A DNA stretch of 64,000 nucleotides from Planococcus sp. MSAK28401 (GTDB taxonomy: Bacteria; Bacillota; Bacilli; Bacillales_A; Planococcaceae), in the NCBI RefSeq assembly GCF_018283455.1, contig NZ_JAAMTH010000001.1:3472551-3536550 (forward strand). The letters run 5' to 3'. A program made the translations under genes and the position numbers. This document shows positions 52,230 through 62,094 of the stretch, piece by piece (position 1 is the stretch's first letter; each line of letters starts with the position of its first letter). Under the pieces are notes generated by a model. The model saw only the letters and a list, made by a program, of their open reading frames with translations, was not told the DNA's origin and did not search any database.

Positions 52230-53132
52230 TCATTTAGTCGCATTCATTGCAGCTGCATCACCGGGCTCACGGTGCATGACCACCATGCGAGGATACGGCA
52301 ATTCGACGCCGCGCTGATCGAGAAACTCTTTCAAGTCACGGCGCATTCTGCGAGATACCGCAAAATGCTGCATCGGCAAAGTTTCCGCCGTCAAGCGCAT
52401 GACCACTTCCGTCGCTGTCATGTTCTGCACGCCAAGCAGTTCGGCCGGGCTGATGACTTCTTCGTAAGTGGGCTGCACCGTTTCCAAAAATTCCAAAATC
52501 AGCTGTTCCACTTTTGCCAGGTCGGAATCATGAGAAACGCTCAAATCCACGACCGCGATTGAATTATGAAGCGAGAAATTGACGACTTCCGTGACTGTGC
52601 CGTTCGGGAAGATAAACAGCTCACCGGTCCACGCCTGCACTTTCGTTGTACGCAAGCCGATTTCCTGGACCGTTCCTTCGGCTTGGTTGATGCGGACATA
52701 GTCGCCGACTGAAAATTGGTCTTCAAAAATGATGAAGAAGCCGGTGATAACGTCGCGCACCAAGTTCTGTGCGCCAAAACCAACAGCGAGGCCGACTACC
52801 CCGGCACCGGCGATGATCCCGCTGATGTTGACCGAGAACGCCGACAGTATGGCAACCAGCGCCATAAATCCAATGACATATGTAACAATATTTTCCAATA
52901 ACTTCGACAAAGTCTGATGACGACGGCCATTCGTTTTAATCGGCCCTCTCAAGCGGACTGAAAACGATTTGCGGATGATGATCCGCACGACACGCGTCAA
53001 TATATAGGCACCGACAGCAATTAAGATGACACGCAAAGCTGTTCCGGAAATATCGAGCCACATTTGCTCATCCAGCAGCTTCGCCATCATACGATTTACA
53101 AATCCTTCAACAACGCTTCTTTCGTAAAACAC
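52230..53132 (-). CDS. MscS family small-conductance mechanosensitive channel
   Basis: A 300-residue membrane channel that opens under turgor stress. There are three membrane helices (about 28-48, 80-100 and 108-130). The pore helix is GIIAGAGVVGLAVGFGAQNLVRDVITGFF, the typical Gly/Ala-rich TM3 (near 107-135). The cytosolic beta domain has DYVRINQAEGTVQEIGLRTT. The start follows GAAGGTG. Position upstream of DUF951 and ychF is conserved in Bacilli. Confidence 0.93.
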   Translation of the reverse strand: MFYERSVVEGFVNRMMAKLLDEQMWLDISGTALRVILIAVGAYILTRVVRIIIRKSFSVRLRGPIKTNGRRHQTLSKLLENIVTYVIGFMALVAILSAFSVNISGIIAGAGVVGLAVGFGAQNLVRDVITGFFIIFEDQFSVGDYVRINQAEGTVQEIGLRTTKVQAWTGELFIFPNGTVTEVVNFSLHNSIAVVDLSVSHDSDLAKVEQLILEFLETVQPTYEEVISPAELLGVQNMTATEVVMRLTAETLPMQHFAVSRRMRRDLKEFLDQRGVELPYPRMVVMHREPGDAAAMNATK

Positions 53133-53153
53133 GTCTACACCTTCTTTAGTTAC

Positions 53154-53867
53154 TTACATCAGATTGAATTTAAACACGGCCGTGACAAGAAACGCAACTA
53201 CAATGATCCCCGGCAATAAGTTTGCTACACGGATCTTCACAATGCCCATCAAATTAAGGCCGATCGCCGCGATCATCACCCCGCCGGTCGCCGTCATCTC
53301 GGTGATGAACAAGTCCAGTGCCGCTTCCGGGATAAGCAAGCTGATCTGCGTCGCAAACAAAGCGATCAAGCCCTGGTAGACAAATACCGGAATCGCCGAC
53401 AGCATCACGCCGATGCCGAGCGTCGAGGCAAGGATGATAGATGTAAAACCGTCAATGATGCCTTTTGATACGAGAACGCCGTGTTCATTGCTGAGACCGC
53501 TCTCCAATGCGCCGATAATGCCCATCGCGCCGATAACAAAAATCAGCGTCGCTGTGACGAACCCTTGCGCCAGGCTGCCCTGGCTTTCTTTCGTGCCAAG
53601 CATCCGTTCAATCCAGCGGCCGAATGCGTTCAATTTGTCTTCGAGCCTCGCCCACTCGCCAATGACCGCACCGAGCACCAGGCTGATGATGACGATGACG
53701 AAATTCTGGCTCTCAAAGCCCATCTGCAAGCCCAAAACGACGACCACCAGCCCAATGACATACATGACCGTCTCTTTCATCCTGTCGGGAATATTGCGCA
53801 ATGCTCGCCCGATCAGTGTTCCTATGACAATTAAAAGCGCGTTGACCAATGTTCCCCAAAGAACCAT
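53154..53867 (-). CDS. DUF554 membrane protein (YdfK/YqgA family)
   Basis: A 237-residue protein with six to seven membrane helices. It starts MVLWGTLVNALLIVIGTLIG; further marks are VIGLVVVVLGLQMG, VLGAVIGEWARLE, GFVTATLIFVIGAMGIIGALESGL and ATGGVMIAAIGLNLMGI. The role is not known (transport is suspected). ATG 53867 follows GAAGGGG; the longer frame to 53933 lacks a site. It is 21 bases before the mscS-like gene. Confidence 0.88.
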   Translation of the reverse strand: MVLWGTLVNALLIVIGTLIGRALRNIPDRMKETVMYVIGLVVVVLGLQMGFESQNFVIVIISLVLGAVIGEWARLEDKLNAFGRWIERMLGTKESQGSLAQGFVTATLIFVIGAMGIIGALESGLSNEHGVLVSKGIIDGFTSIILASTLGIGVMLSAIPVFVYQGLIALFATQISLLIPEAALDLFITEMTATGGVMIAAIGLNLMGIVKIRVANLLPGIIVVAFLVTAVFKFNLM

Positions 53868-54013
53868 ATTCGAGCCCCTTCCTCTCCGTGATTCGGAATA
53901 TACAAAGCGCCGGCTCTTCTCCCTCTTTTTCATCAGGTTTCAAAAACCGTCTGCTGAGCTGCCATTGCCTAAGATCCATGTTCTAGTTGCGACGGCTTTC
54001 TCCCGCTTCAAAG

Positions 54014-54053
54014 AAACGCCTATTTCCCGTCTCCGGAAAATAGGCCGTTTTCA
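54014..54053 (-). terminator. Terminator after parB
   Basis: AAACGGCCTATTTTCCG pairs with CGGGAAATAGGCGTTT and is followed by a T-rich stretch on the minus strand. Confidence 0.7.
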
Positions 54054-54120
54054 TACCGATGTAACGGTTCATTTAGATATTTGCCCCGAACACAAAATAC
54101 ACTCTGTGCCGGTTAACGGT

Positions 54121-54954
54121 TTACTTCAGCAAATCCAGAATTCGTTCCAAATCATCTTCTGAGAAAAACTCGATTTCAATCTTGCCTTTGTTCTTCTGTT
54201 TTTTGATCTGGACATTCGTGCCGAAACGGTCACGCAGCTCAGATTGTTTTTCTTCTATAAAGATATCCTTTTTCTTTTCCGGTGTTTCACGTGGAACATT
54301 GTCATTCAAACGCTGCACCAGGTTCTCCAGCTGACGGACATTCAATCCTTCTTTGACCGCCTTTTGCGCCGTCTCCGAAATATCCTTTTTGCTGCGCAAT
54401 CCGAGCAACGTACGACCGTGCCCCATCGACAGTTTTTTGTCCGAAATGAGCTCGCGTACGTCTTTCGGCAAAGTCAATAAGCGAATATGGTTGGTGATAT
54501 GCGGGCGGCTTTTGCCAAGTCGGAATGCCAATTGCTCCTGTGTCAAATTCAAAGTTTCCATCAGCTTCTGGTAGGCTTCCGCCTCTTCGATCGGCGTCAA
54601 ATCCTCACGCTGCAAGTTTTCAAGGATTGCCAGTTCCATCATCTGCTGTTCATTGAAATCTTTGACGATGGCGGGAACTTCTTTCAATTTGCACAGTTTT
54701 GCCGCACGGAATCGGCGTTCGCCGACGACCAGTTCGAATTTCGCGCCTTTTTTCCGTACTACGACAGGCTGCAAAATGCCATGCTCGCGAATCGATTCGG
54801 CAAGTTCTTCAAGTGCTTGCTGATCGAACACTTTGCGCGGCTGATGCGGGTTTTCTTTAATATCGGTCAATTTGATCTGCATCACTTTATCCGTTTCGTT
54901 GACTGTTTCTCCTGGAAACAACGCGTTGATGCCTTTTCCCAATCCTTTAGCCAT
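54121..54954 (-). CDS. parB: Chromosome partitioning protein ParB (Spo0J)
   Basis: A 277-residue CTP-dependent DNA clamp that loads at parS, spreads, and recruits SMC to the origin. Start MAKGLGKGINALFPGE; the N-terminal CTPase domain has NPHQPRKVFDQ and VVGERRFRAAKL (GERRFRA box). The helix-turn-helix (about 140-165, LAFRLGKSRPHITNHIRLL) reads parS, and the C-terminal dimer domain ends EFFSEDDLERILDLL. Its ATG overlaps the parA stop. The gene contains a parS site at 54283-54298. Confidence 0.98.
   Translation of the reverse strand: MAKGLGKGINALFPGETVNETDKVMQIKLTDIKENPHQPRKVFDQQALEELAESIREHGILQPVVVRKKGAKFELVVGERRFRAAKLCKLKEVPAIVKDFNEQQMMELAILENLQREDLTPIEEAEAYQKLMETLNLTQEQLAFRLGKSRPHITNHIRLLTLPKDVRELISDKKLSMGHGRTLLGLRSKKDISETAQKAVKEGLNVRQLENLVQRLNDNVPRETPEKKKDIFIEEKQSELRDRFGTNVQIKKQKNKGKIEIEFFSEDDLERILDLLK
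54283..54298. promoter_or_regulatory. parS site within parB
   Basis: TGTTTCACGTGGAACA matches known parS variants; the complement reads TGTTCCACGTGAAACA, the form found in spo0J of Bacillus at the same place. Confidence 0.92.
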
Positions 54955-55708
54955 TACGAATCACTTCCTTCGCCAATTCTAGATAAACTTCTGCGCCTCT
55001 GGACTTCGGATCATAGATGATGATTGGCTCTCCATGACTCGGGGCCTCGCTCAAGCGGACATTGCGCGGAACCACGGTGTCGTACACTTTGTCTTGGAAG
55101 TATTTCTTTACTTCTTCGATGACTTGCATGCCCAAATTGGTCCGTGCATCGTACATCGTCAGCAGCACCCCATCGATCATCAGATCGTGGTTCAAGTGTT
55201 TTTGAACTAAGCGGACGGTACTCAATAACTGGCTTAAACCTTCTAGAGCATAATATTCACATTGTACTGGAATAATAATTCCGTCTGAAGCGGTCAACGA
55301 ATTCAAGGTCAATAAGCCAAGTGATGGCGGACAGTCGATAATGATGTAATCGTATAAATCCTTTACTTCGGCCAAGGCATTTTTCAGTCGTGCTTCGCGT
55401 GAAATGGTCGAAACCAATTCAATTTCCGCACCGGCCAGTGAAATCGTCGCCGGCACCACATGAAGATTTTCGACTTTCGTCTCCATGATCGTGTCTTTGA
55501 CATCCACATCGTCAATAAGAATTTCATAAATGCATTGATCGACATCGCCTTTATTGACGCCGACGCCGCTCGTCGCATTGCCTTGTGGATCGATATCTAT
55601 TAACAGCACTTTCTTGCCTAAGTATGCAAGACAGGCGCTTAAGTTCACTGATGAAGTTGTTTTTCCTACACCGCCCTTTTGATTGGCGATGGCAATCGTT
55701 CTACCCAC
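54947..55708 (-). CDS. parA: Chromosome partitioning ATPase ParA (Soj)
   Basis: A 253-residue Walker-type ATPase that binds DNA as an ATP dimer, helps move origins apart and regulates DnaA. The deviant Walker A KGGVGKTTSS (11-20) carries the signature lysine; DIDPQGNATSG and IIDCPPSLGLLTLN are further nucleotide motifs. Nearly every segment agrees with Soj of Bacillus. The start is GTG with a poor ribosome site (TTGGTG). parB follows with an overlap. Confidence 0.97.
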   Translation of the reverse strand: MGRTIAIANQKGGVGKTTSSVNLSACLAYLGKKVLLIDIDPQGNATSGVGVNKGDVDQCIYEILIDDVDVKDTIMETKVENLHVVPATISLAGAEIELVSTISREARLKNALAEVKDLYDYIIIDCPPSLGLLTLNSLTASDGIIIPVQCEYYALEGLSQLLSTVRLVQKHLNHDLMIDGVLLTMYDARTNLGMQVIEEVKKYFQDKVYDTVVPRNVRLSEAPSHGEPIIIYDPKSRGAEVYLELAKEVIRNG

Positions 55709-55830
55709 ACGTGCACCAACTTTCTTCGATACTGTCTTTATTTTACTGCGGAAACGCCTTTATGGCTATCCGCGACAGCTTCCATTTCTATATTGTATCA
55801 AATTTCCTGTTTCATAGAGATAAATCTGCC

Positions 55831-55860
55831 AAAAAAAGCCCTTTCCTCAACGGAAAGAGC
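55831..55860 (-). terminator. Terminator of noc
   Basis: GCTCTTTCC pairs with GGAAAGGGC on the minus strand around GTTGA and is followed by T7. The stop codon of noc lies directly upstream. Confidence 0.85.
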
Positions 55861-55862
55861 GA

Positions 55863-56726
55863 TTATGGGCGTTTTTTCGGAATTTTCACGGTAATTTGGT
55901 AATAATCCTCGTGTTCTTCCTCTTTTGTATCAAGCTTAATGCCGCTTTTTTTGACCATCGACAGCGACTCTTTAATGGTATTCATCGCAATGCGCATATC
56001 CCGGCTGACAGCTTTCCGGCGTTTCTTAGGCTTTTTCGGAACTTCCTCCGTCAAGCTTTTGATGCGTTCTTCCAGCTCTTTAACGTTGAGCCCTTCTTCC
56101 AATAGCTGTTCGAGTAAGTGCTGCTGGAGCTCAGCGTCTTTTATCGGCAGCAAAGCTCGGGCATGGCGTTCAGTAATGCTGCGCGTAAGCAACGCTTGCT
56201 GGACGGCTTCCGGCAGCTTTAACAGCCGCAATTTATTGGCGACAGCTGACTGGCTTTTGCCGAGCCGCTGCGCCAATGCCTCCTGGGTGATTTCCTGGAT
56301 TTGCAGCAAATTGGAATAGGCATGTGCTTCTTCAATCGCCGTCAATTCCTCGCGTTGGAGGTTCTCGATCAACGCGATCGACGCCGTTTCTTTATCGCTC
56401 AATTGACGGACAATCGCTGGAACTTCCTCCCAGCCGAGAGAGGTCATCGCGCGGAAGCGCCGTTCCCCTGCAATGATTTCATAAAATCCTTCCTGCTGCG
56501 AATCCCTGACGACGATCGGCTGGATGACGCCGTGGACGTGGATCGTCCGGGCCAACTCTTCGATTTTCTCCTCGTCAAAAACAGTCCGCGGCTGGAATTG
56601 GTTGGCATGGATCTTAGCCAGCGGTATTTTCACCACTTCTTCAGAAGCATGGCTTGATGCTTCTGCTGTTGCTGCATCGTTTGCTTTATCTCCGCCTCCG
56701 AAAAGACGGGCAAAAGGACTTTTCAT
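55863..56726 (-). CDS. noc: Nucleoid occlusion protein Noc
   Basis: A 287-residue ParB-like CTPase that binds its own 14-bp sites over the chromosome (but not the terminus), attaches to the membrane and keeps the division ring off the nucleoid. It starts [12 protein letters not shown]; an N-terminal amphipathic helix is known to bind membrane in Noc. Then [12 protein letters not shown], the box GERRFRAM, and a helix-turn-helix [20 protein letters not shown] (about 155-175) that differs from parB at positions that set specificity. Start after GGTGGTG. Gene order rsmG-noc-parA-parB is canonical. Confidence 0.96.
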   Translation of the reverse strand: MKSPFARLFGGGDKANDAATAEASSHASEEVVKIPLAKIHANQFQPRTVFDEEKIEELARTIHVHGVIQPIVVRDSQQEGFYEIIAGERRFRAMTSLGWEEVPAIVRQLSDKETASIALIENLQREELTAIEEAHAYSNLLQIQEITQEALAQRLGKSQSAVANKLRLLKLPEAVQQALLTRSITERHARALLPIKDAELQQHLLEQLLEEGLNVKELEERIKSLTEEVPKKPKKRRKAVSRDMRIAMNTIKESLSMVKKSGIKLDTKEEEHEDYYQITVKIPKKRP

Positions 56727-56794
56727 GCTCAGGCACCACCTTTTTAAAAACTTGCTCTTGTTGTTTCATTCAAAGACGCGTTTACAGTTCCATA

Positions 56795-56810
56795 TGTTCC
56801 ACGTGAAACA
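56795..56810. promoter_or_regulatory. parS site between noc and rsmG
   Basis: TGTTCCACGTGAAACA, identical to the commonest Bacillus parS. It lies directly against the rsmG stop codon. Confidence 0.95.
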
Positions 56811-57524
56811 TTAGCTGATCGGCGATTTGTTCGGCATACCCGCTTTTCTCGGATATTTCTTCGGCGTTGCCTTGAATTTCCGGAACACTTGGATATGGCG
56901 TTCGCTTTCTTCCACAGGCAAGAGGAAGGAATGCACGGCTTCCTGTTTTACTCCAAGCACTTGAAGCGCTTTGTCCGCGTCTTTCAGTTCATCGGGCGCG
57001 GAGGCTGCTTTCATTGCGGCAAATGCCCCTCCTTGCTTGACGAGCGGCACACAAAGTTCAGCGAGCACAGACAGTCTCGCCACAGCCCGCGCTGTTACGA
57101 TATCGTAGCTTTCGCGGTGCTGCGACTGGCCGAAATCTTCTGCGCGCGAGTGGACGAAAGAAACTTTGTCCAACCCGAGGGCTTCACTCAAATGATTCAA
57201 GAATTGGATGCGTTTGTTCAATGAATCGACGATCGTCACTTCAATATGAGGGAAGCAGATTTTCAGCGGGATGCTCGGGAAGCCGGCCCCTGCCCCGACG
57301 TCGCATAATGACAGTGGCTTGGTAAAATCCATGTAAAAGGCGGCACTGATGGAGTCGTAGAAATGTTTTAAATAGACATCTTCCTGCTCTGTGATGGCCG
57401 TCAAATTCATTTTCTCGTTCCACTCGACGAGTTCTTTGTAATAAATGCGGAATTGCTCCAGCTGGCGCTCGGAAAGTTCGATGCCTTGTTGCTTCAGCGC
57501 TTGCGCGAATTGCTGTTCGTTCAC
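56811..57524 (-). CDS. rsmG: 16S rRNA (guanine-527 N7)-methyltransferase
   Basis: A 237-residue SAM-dependent enzyme that methylates G527 in the decoding region; loss gives low streptomycin resistance. The SAM motif [17 protein letters not shown] lies near residue 70, with [13 protein letters not shown] and [15 protein letters not shown] after it. The GTG at 57524 is preceded by GAGGGGGAC; the frame is open to 57551 and beyond but has no better start. It follows mnmG by 150 bases. Confidence 0.96.
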   Translation of the reverse strand: MNEQQFAQALKQQGIELSERQLEQFRIYYKELVEWNEKMNLTAITEQEDVYLKHFYDSISAAFYMDFTKPLSLCDVGAGAGFPSIPLKICFPHIEVTIVDSLNKRIQFLNHLSEALGLDKVSFVHSRAEDFGQSQHRESYDIVTARAVARLSVLAELCVPLVKQGGAFAAMKAASAPDELKDADKALQVLGVKQEAVHSFLLPVEESERHIQVFRKFKATPKKYPRKAGMPNKSPIS

Positions 57525-57593
57525 TGTATGTCCCCCTCTCACCTGTCTCACCGCACATCTGCGGGAGCGGGATTAGCGTTTTTATGTAAAAGC

Positions 57594-57621
57594 AAATGGG
57601 CTGGCGGATACCAGCCCATTT
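57594..57621 (-). terminator. Weak terminator-like hairpin between mnmG and rsmG
   Basis: AAATGGGCTGG pairs perfectly with CCAGCCCATTT around 6 bases; the following T run on the minus strand is interrupted (TTGCTTTTA), so full termination is uncertain. Confidence 0.45.
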
Positions 57622-57673
57622 CGAGTTCTGTTATGTGCTGGCGGCCATGCCGCCCAGTGAGCTCAAATCCCAA

Positions 57674-59557
57674 CTAGACTTTTGCGATTCTTCCTTGTTC
57701 AATATACACCAATAAAATCGAAATGTCAGCAGGGTTGACGCCGGAAATGCGTGTCGCTTGCGCAATCGACAATGGCTGCACTTCTTTCAGTTTGCCGCGC
57801 GCTTCCGTCGCGAGCCCTGAAATGGCATCGTAATCGATGTTTTCCGGAATCTTTTTGTTTTCCATTTTCTTCAGCTTGTCGACTTGAAGCAGGGATTTTT
57901 CGATATAGCCTTCGTATTTTACGTGAATCTCGACTTGCTCTTTCACTTCGTCGCTGAGCGCGATGTCAGATTCAGTCAAGGAAGCGATCATGTCGTAGTT
58001 CATTTCCGGGCGCTTCAACAGGTCGGCTGCACGGATGCCGTCTTTCAGCTCGCTGCCGCCTGCGTTGCGTATCGCTTCCTGCGTTTGTTCGTTCGGCTTG
58101 ATGATGATGCCGCGCAGGCGCTTGATTTCTTCCTCGATATGGTCTTTTTTCTCAAGAAAGCGTGCATACCGCTCTTCTTTGATCATGCCGAGCTGATAAC
58201 CGAGTTTCGTCAAACGCAAATCTGCGTTATCGTGGCGCAGCAATAAGCGATATTCCGCACGAGAGGTCAACAAGCGGTAAGGCTCACTTGTGCCTTTGGT
58301 AACCAAATCATCGATCAAGACGCCGATATAGGCATCGGAACGGCTGAGGATGACTTCTTCTTTGCCAAGCACTTTCGCTGCAGCATTGATGCCTGCCATC
58401 AGCCCCTGCCCCGCTGCTTCTTCGTAGCCGGACGTGCCGTTGATCTGTCCTGCTGTATAAAGGTTGGTGATTTGTTTAGATTCAAGCGTCGGCCATAATT
58501 GCGTCGGCACGATGGCATCGTATTCGATGGCATAGCCTGAACGCATCATATCGGCCTTCTCAAGCCCTGGAATCGATTCAAGCAGCTTACGCTGAACGTG
58601 TTCCGGCAAACTAGTGGAAAGGCCTTGTACGTAAACCTCGCGCGTTGAGCGCCCTTCCGGCTCCAGGAAAATCTGGTGGCGCGGCTTGTCGCTGAAACGG
58701 ACGATTTTGTCTTCAATCGACGGGCAATAACGCGGTCCTGTGCCTTTTGCCATACCGGAATACATCGGCGACAAATGCAAATTCTCATCGATGATTTGAT
58801 GTGTTTCGCTCGTCGTATACGTCAGCCAGCATGGCATTTGGTCCATGATGAATTCCGTCGTTTCAAAGCTGAACGCGCGCGGCACATCGTCTCCCGGCTG
58901 GATTTCCGTTTTCGAATAGTCGATGCTGTTGCTGTTGATGCGCGGCGGTGTACCGGTTTTGAAACGCACCGTCTCAAAGCCGAGCTGCTCCAGATTTTCC
59001 GCCAATTTAATGGACGGCTGCTGGTGGTTCGGCCCGCTTGAGTAGCGCAAATCGCCGATGATGATTTCTCCGCGCAGGAAGGTTCCGGTCGTGATGACCA
59101 CCGTTTCCGCGCGGTAAATGCCGCCTACTTGTGTAATGAGGCCTTTGACTTCCCCATCTTCAACGATCAACTCTTCTGCAATGCCTTGGTGCAAGCTCAA
59201 GTTCTCCTGTTCTTCCATCAAGCGCTTCATTTCCTGCTGGTAGAGCACTTTATCGGCTTGTGCACGCAATGCGCGGACAGCCGGCCCTTTGGCGGTGTTG
59301 AGCATTCTCATTTGAATATGCGTTTTATCGATGACGCGGCCCATAGCCCCGCCCATTGCATCTATTTCACGTACCACGATGCCTTTTGCCGGCCCGCCGA
59401 TAGACGGGTTGCATGGCATAAAGGCGATCATATCGAGATTCATCGTCAACACAAGCGTTTTAGCGCCCATGCGTGCAGAAGCGAGTGCTGCTTCCGCTCC
59501 GGCATGGCCTGCGCCTACGACGATGACATCGAACGTGCCTGCTTCGTATTGTGGCAT
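57674..59557 (-). CDS. mnmG: tRNA uridine 5-carboxymethylaminomethyl synthesis enzyme MnmG (GidA)
   Basis: A 627-residue FAD protein that works with MnmE to make 5-carboxymethylaminomethyl-uridine at the wobble base of tRNAs for split codon boxes. FAD site [21 protein letters not shown] (11-31), the conserved [11 protein letters not shown] (47-57), [14 protein letters not shown] segment, and the C-terminal helical domain [22 protein letters not shown] that binds MnmE. Start after GAAGGGAC. It follows mnmE by 23 bases. Confidence 0.98.
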   Translation of the reverse strand: MPQYEAGTFDVIVVGAGHAGAEAALASARMGAKTLVLTMNLDMIAFMPCNPSIGGPAKGIVVREIDAMGGAMGRVIDKTHIQMRMLNTAKGPAVRALRAQADKVLYQQEMKRLMEEQENLSLHQGIAEELIVEDGEVKGLITQVGGIYRAETVVITTGTFLRGEIIIGDLRYSSGPNHQQPSIKLAENLEQLGFETVRFKTGTPPRINSNSIDYSKTEIQPGDDVPRAFSFETTEFIMDQMPCWLTYTTSETHQIIDENLHLSPMYSGMAKGTGPRYCPSIEDKIVRFSDKPRHQIFLEPEGRSTREVYVQGLSTSLPEHVQRKLLESIPGLEKADMMRSGYAIEYDAIVPTQLWPTLESKQITNLYTAGQINGTSGYEEAAGQGLMAGINAAAKVLGKEEVILSRSDAYIGVLIDDLVTKGTSEPYRLLTSRAEYRLLLRHDNADLRLTKLGYQLGMIKEERYARFLEKKDHIEEEIKRLRGIIIKPNEQTQEAIRNAGGSELKDGIRAADLLKRPEMNYDMIASLTESDIALSDEVKEQVEIHVKYEGYIEKSLLQVDKLKKMENKKIPENIDYDAISGLATEARGKLKEVQPLSIAQATRISGVNPADISILLVYIEQGRIAKV

Positions 59558-59580
59558 GTTCGTTCAGTCCCTTCAAAAAT

Positions 59581-60969
59581 TTATTTTCCTAGGCAAAATT
59601 GCGAGAATAATTGGTTCAATAAGCCGTCATCTGCCGTATCGCCGATGATCTCACCGAGAATTTCCCATGTACGGGTCACATCGATTTGGATCATATCGAC
59701 CGGCACATCCATTTCGGCGGCTGAAATCGCATCCGAAATGGTTTGATGCGCTTGGTGCAAGAGCGAAATATGGCGCACATTGGAGACATAGGTCATATCC
59801 CCCGCCTCGATTTCCCCTTCAAAGAACAATTCGGCGATCGCTTCTTCGAGCTGGTCGATGCCTTCTTCTTCAATTAAAGAAGTCGTCACGAGACGTGTGT
59901 CGCTAGTCAATTCCTTCACTTGTTCCAAGTCGATCTGTTGCGGCAAATCGGTCTTGTTGATGACGACGATGTAATTCATGTCGCGGACCGCTTCGAACAA
60001 TAAGAGGTCTTCTTCGGTCAATTTCTCTGCGTAATTTAATACGTAGAGAATCAAATCGGCTTCTTTTAATACTTTGCGCGATCGTTCGACGCCGATCCGC
60101 TCGACAATGTCCTCTGTTTCCCGGATGCCTGCCGTATCGACGAGACGCAGCGGCACGCCGCGAACATTGACATATTCTTCGATGATGTCGCGCGTCGTTC
60201 CGGCGATTTCCGTGACAATGGCTTTGTTTTCCTGGACTAAACTGTTCAATAGCGACGATTTCCCGACATTCGGGCGGCCGATGATGACGGTCGATAAGCC
60301 TTCTCTCAAAATCTTGCCTTGCTGGGAAGTTTGGAGCAATTTAGCGATTTCCGATTGCACCCATTGCGCTTTTTCGAGCATCATCGGGCGCGTCATTTCT
60401 TCCACATCGTCATATTCGGGATAATCGATGTTCACTTCCATCTGTGCGATCGATTCCAATAACGCCTGGCGCAGCGAACTGATGAGACGCGACAAACGCC
60501 CTTCCATCTGCGTCAGGGCGACGTCCATGGCACGGTCCGTTTTCGCGCGGATCAAGTCCATCACGGCCTCTGCCTGGGACAGATCGATGCGCCCGTTAAG
60601 GAATGCGCGCTTGGTGAATTCACCTGGCTCTGCAAGCCGTGCACCGGCTCTTAAGGCGAGTGACAATACACGATTGACCGATACGATGCCGCCGTGGCAA
60701 TTAATTTCCACGACATCTTCACGGGTAAATGTTTTCGGTGCTCTCATCAATGCGACCATTACTTCCTCCGCTATTTCTTTCGTTGCGGGATCTTCGATAT
60801 GGCCGTAATGGATGGTATGGCTCGCCTGGTCAGCGAGTGCTTTACTGCCCGGCGCACGGAACAACCGGTTTGCGATAGCTACCGCTTCCGGCCCGCTCAA
60901 ACGGACGATGGCGATAGCCCCTTCACCGCTTGGCGTGGAAATCGCGGCGATCGTATCGAATTCCATCAT
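59581..60969 (-). CDS. mnmE: tRNA modification GTPase MnmE (TrmE)
   Basis: A 462-residue GTPase partner of MnmG. The N-terminal folate-binding domain begins [23 protein letters not shown]. The GTPase domain is inserted in a helical domain: G1 [12 protein letters not shown] (near 228), G2 TTRD, G3 DTAGIRET, G4 NKTD. The C-terminal CLGK binds the substrate unit and is intact. ATG 60969 follows AGGAGG (a second ATG comes next); the frame open to 61029 has no site. Confidence 0.98.
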   Translation of the reverse strand: MMEFDTIAAISTPSGEGAIAIVRLSGPEAVAIANRLFRAPGSKALADQASHTIHYGHIEDPATKEIAEEVMVALMRAPKTFTREDVVEINCHGGIVSVNRVLSLALRAGARLAEPGEFTKRAFLNGRIDLSQAEAVMDLIRAKTDRAMDVALTQMEGRLSRLISSLRQALLESIAQMEVNIDYPEYDDVEEMTRPMMLEKAQWVQSEIAKLLQTSQQGKILREGLSTVIIGRPNVGKSSLLNSLVQENKAIVTEIAGTTRDIIEEYVNVRGVPLRLVDTAGIRETEDIVERIGVERSRKVLKEADLILYVLNYAEKLTEEDLLLFEAVRDMNYIVVINKTDLPQQIDLEQVKELTSDTRLVTTSLIEEEGIDQLEEAIAELFFEGEIEAGDMTYVSNVRHISLLHQAHQTISDAISAAEMDVPVDMIQIDVTRTWEILGEIIGDTADDGLLNQLFSQFCLGK

Positions 60970-61052
60970 GATGCTGTTTCCTCCTCTTGCAATAAAATAC
61001 CGAGGGCGAACAAAATTGACGTTGCCCACAGCATGCTTTTATGGGTTAAAAC

Positions 61053-61074
61053 AGTTGTCCACATGTGGACAACT
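61053..61074. promoter_or_regulatory. Perfect 22-bp palindrome upstream of mnmE
   Basis: AGTTGTCCACA followed by TGTGGACAACT. Each arm holds TTGTCCACA, one base away from a DnaA box, in head-to-head order. It lies about 85 bases before the mnmE start, where a promoter would be expected. Confidence 0.6.
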
Positions 61075-61237
61075 GACAAAATATGCGTGACTGTACAACG
61101 TACAACAATAACACAAAACGCATAAAATCAAAAGATGCAGCGCTCGGTTTTGGTATTTTTTTCAGGTTCACTGCGCAAATATGATATGCATAAATATACA
61201 TCCGTCCATAAAATAGCCGCTTCTCTGTTTCATTCCA

Positions 61238-61288
61238 TAAAAAATACCCGCTGGCGTCATGTGAATGACGCCAGCGGGTATTTTTTTC
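61238..61288 (-). terminator. Terminator of rpmH-rnpA-yidC-jag
   Basis: AATACCCGCTGGCGTCATTC with its complement forms a 19-20-bp stem with a very short loop, followed by T5-6 on the minus strand. It separates jag from mnmE. Confidence 0.9.
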
Positions 61289-61290
61289 AA

Positions 61291-62094
61291 TTATTTATGC
61301 GGTTCGATGACCAAATAGCGGTTCGGATCTTTACCTTCCGAATACGTGTCGATATCCAGCCGCCGTGACAGCGCTTGATGGATCACTTTCCGCTCATAGG
61401 ACGGCATCGGTTCGAATTGGACACGGTTTCCGGTGCGGATCGCTTTGTCCGCCATCCGGTCTGCCAATTGTTCCAATGTTTCCTGGCGGCGCTCCCGGTA
61501 ATTCTCTGCATCCAACTCGACGATCATGAATTGTTCAGCGTGACGGTTCGCTACCAATTGCGCCAATTGTTGCAGCGAATTCAAGGTCTGCCCTCTTTTG
61601 CCGATGAGCATCGCCACTTTTTCGCTTTCCAATTTAAAACGCACCGTTTTGCCTTGTTTTTCATGCGCAACGGTCAAATCATCGATCTTCATGCCTTTTG
61701 CAACGTCTTTTAGATAGGTTTTCGTTTCTTCGATCGCTTTATCATTCGAAGGTTTCACTGCAGATCCTGCAGCTGATCCGCCGAAATCCGGTTCTTCTCC
61801 CTCTTCTACTGGAGCTGATGGCATCTCTGCTGCTATCTCTTCTTCAGAAGGTTTGGCGCTATCCGCTCGTTCCGGCATTTTCTCCGTCTGCTGCGGCGCC
61901 TTTTCAGTTTCTGGCTGCCCCAAATCCATCACCGTGACTTCTACTTCTGCGTCTTTTGCACCGAATCCGAAAAACCCCTTTTTTCCTTCTTCGATGACGC
62001 GGACCGTTACTTCGTCCCGTGATTTATTCAGTTTTTCCAGCGCGTTTTCAATCGCTTGTTCGACCGTTTTCCCCGTTTGTGTAAGATGCTTCAC
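61291..62094 (-). CDS. jag: RNA-binding protein Jag (KhpB)
   Basis: A 267-residue protein with an N-terminal Jag domain (about 1-50; EEGKKGFFGFGAKDAEV), an acidic low-complexity linker (about 58-110, rich in Glu, Ala and Pro), a KH domain with IGKRGQTLNSLQQLAQL (about 164-180) and an R3H domain ending PMSYERKVIHQ-type HxxL (PSYERKVIHQALS). It binds RNA and in other Firmicutes affects elongation and division with KhpA. The start is GTG, overlapping the yidC stop by four bases. The linker is longer than in Bacillus (about 205 residues). Confidence 0.95.
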   Translation of the reverse strand: MKHLTQTGKTVEQAIENALEKLNKSRDEVTVRVIEEGKKGFFGFGAKDAEVEVTVMDLGQPETEKAPQQTEKMPERADSAKPSEEEIAAEMPSAPVEEGEEPDFGGSAAGSAVKPSNDKAIEETKTYLKDVAKGMKIDDLTVAHEKQGKTVRFKLESEKVAMLIGKRGQTLNSLQQLAQLVANRHAEQFMIVELDAENYRERRQETLEQLADRMADKAIRTGNRVQFEPMPSYERKVIHQALSRRLDIDTYSEGKDPNRYLVIEPHK

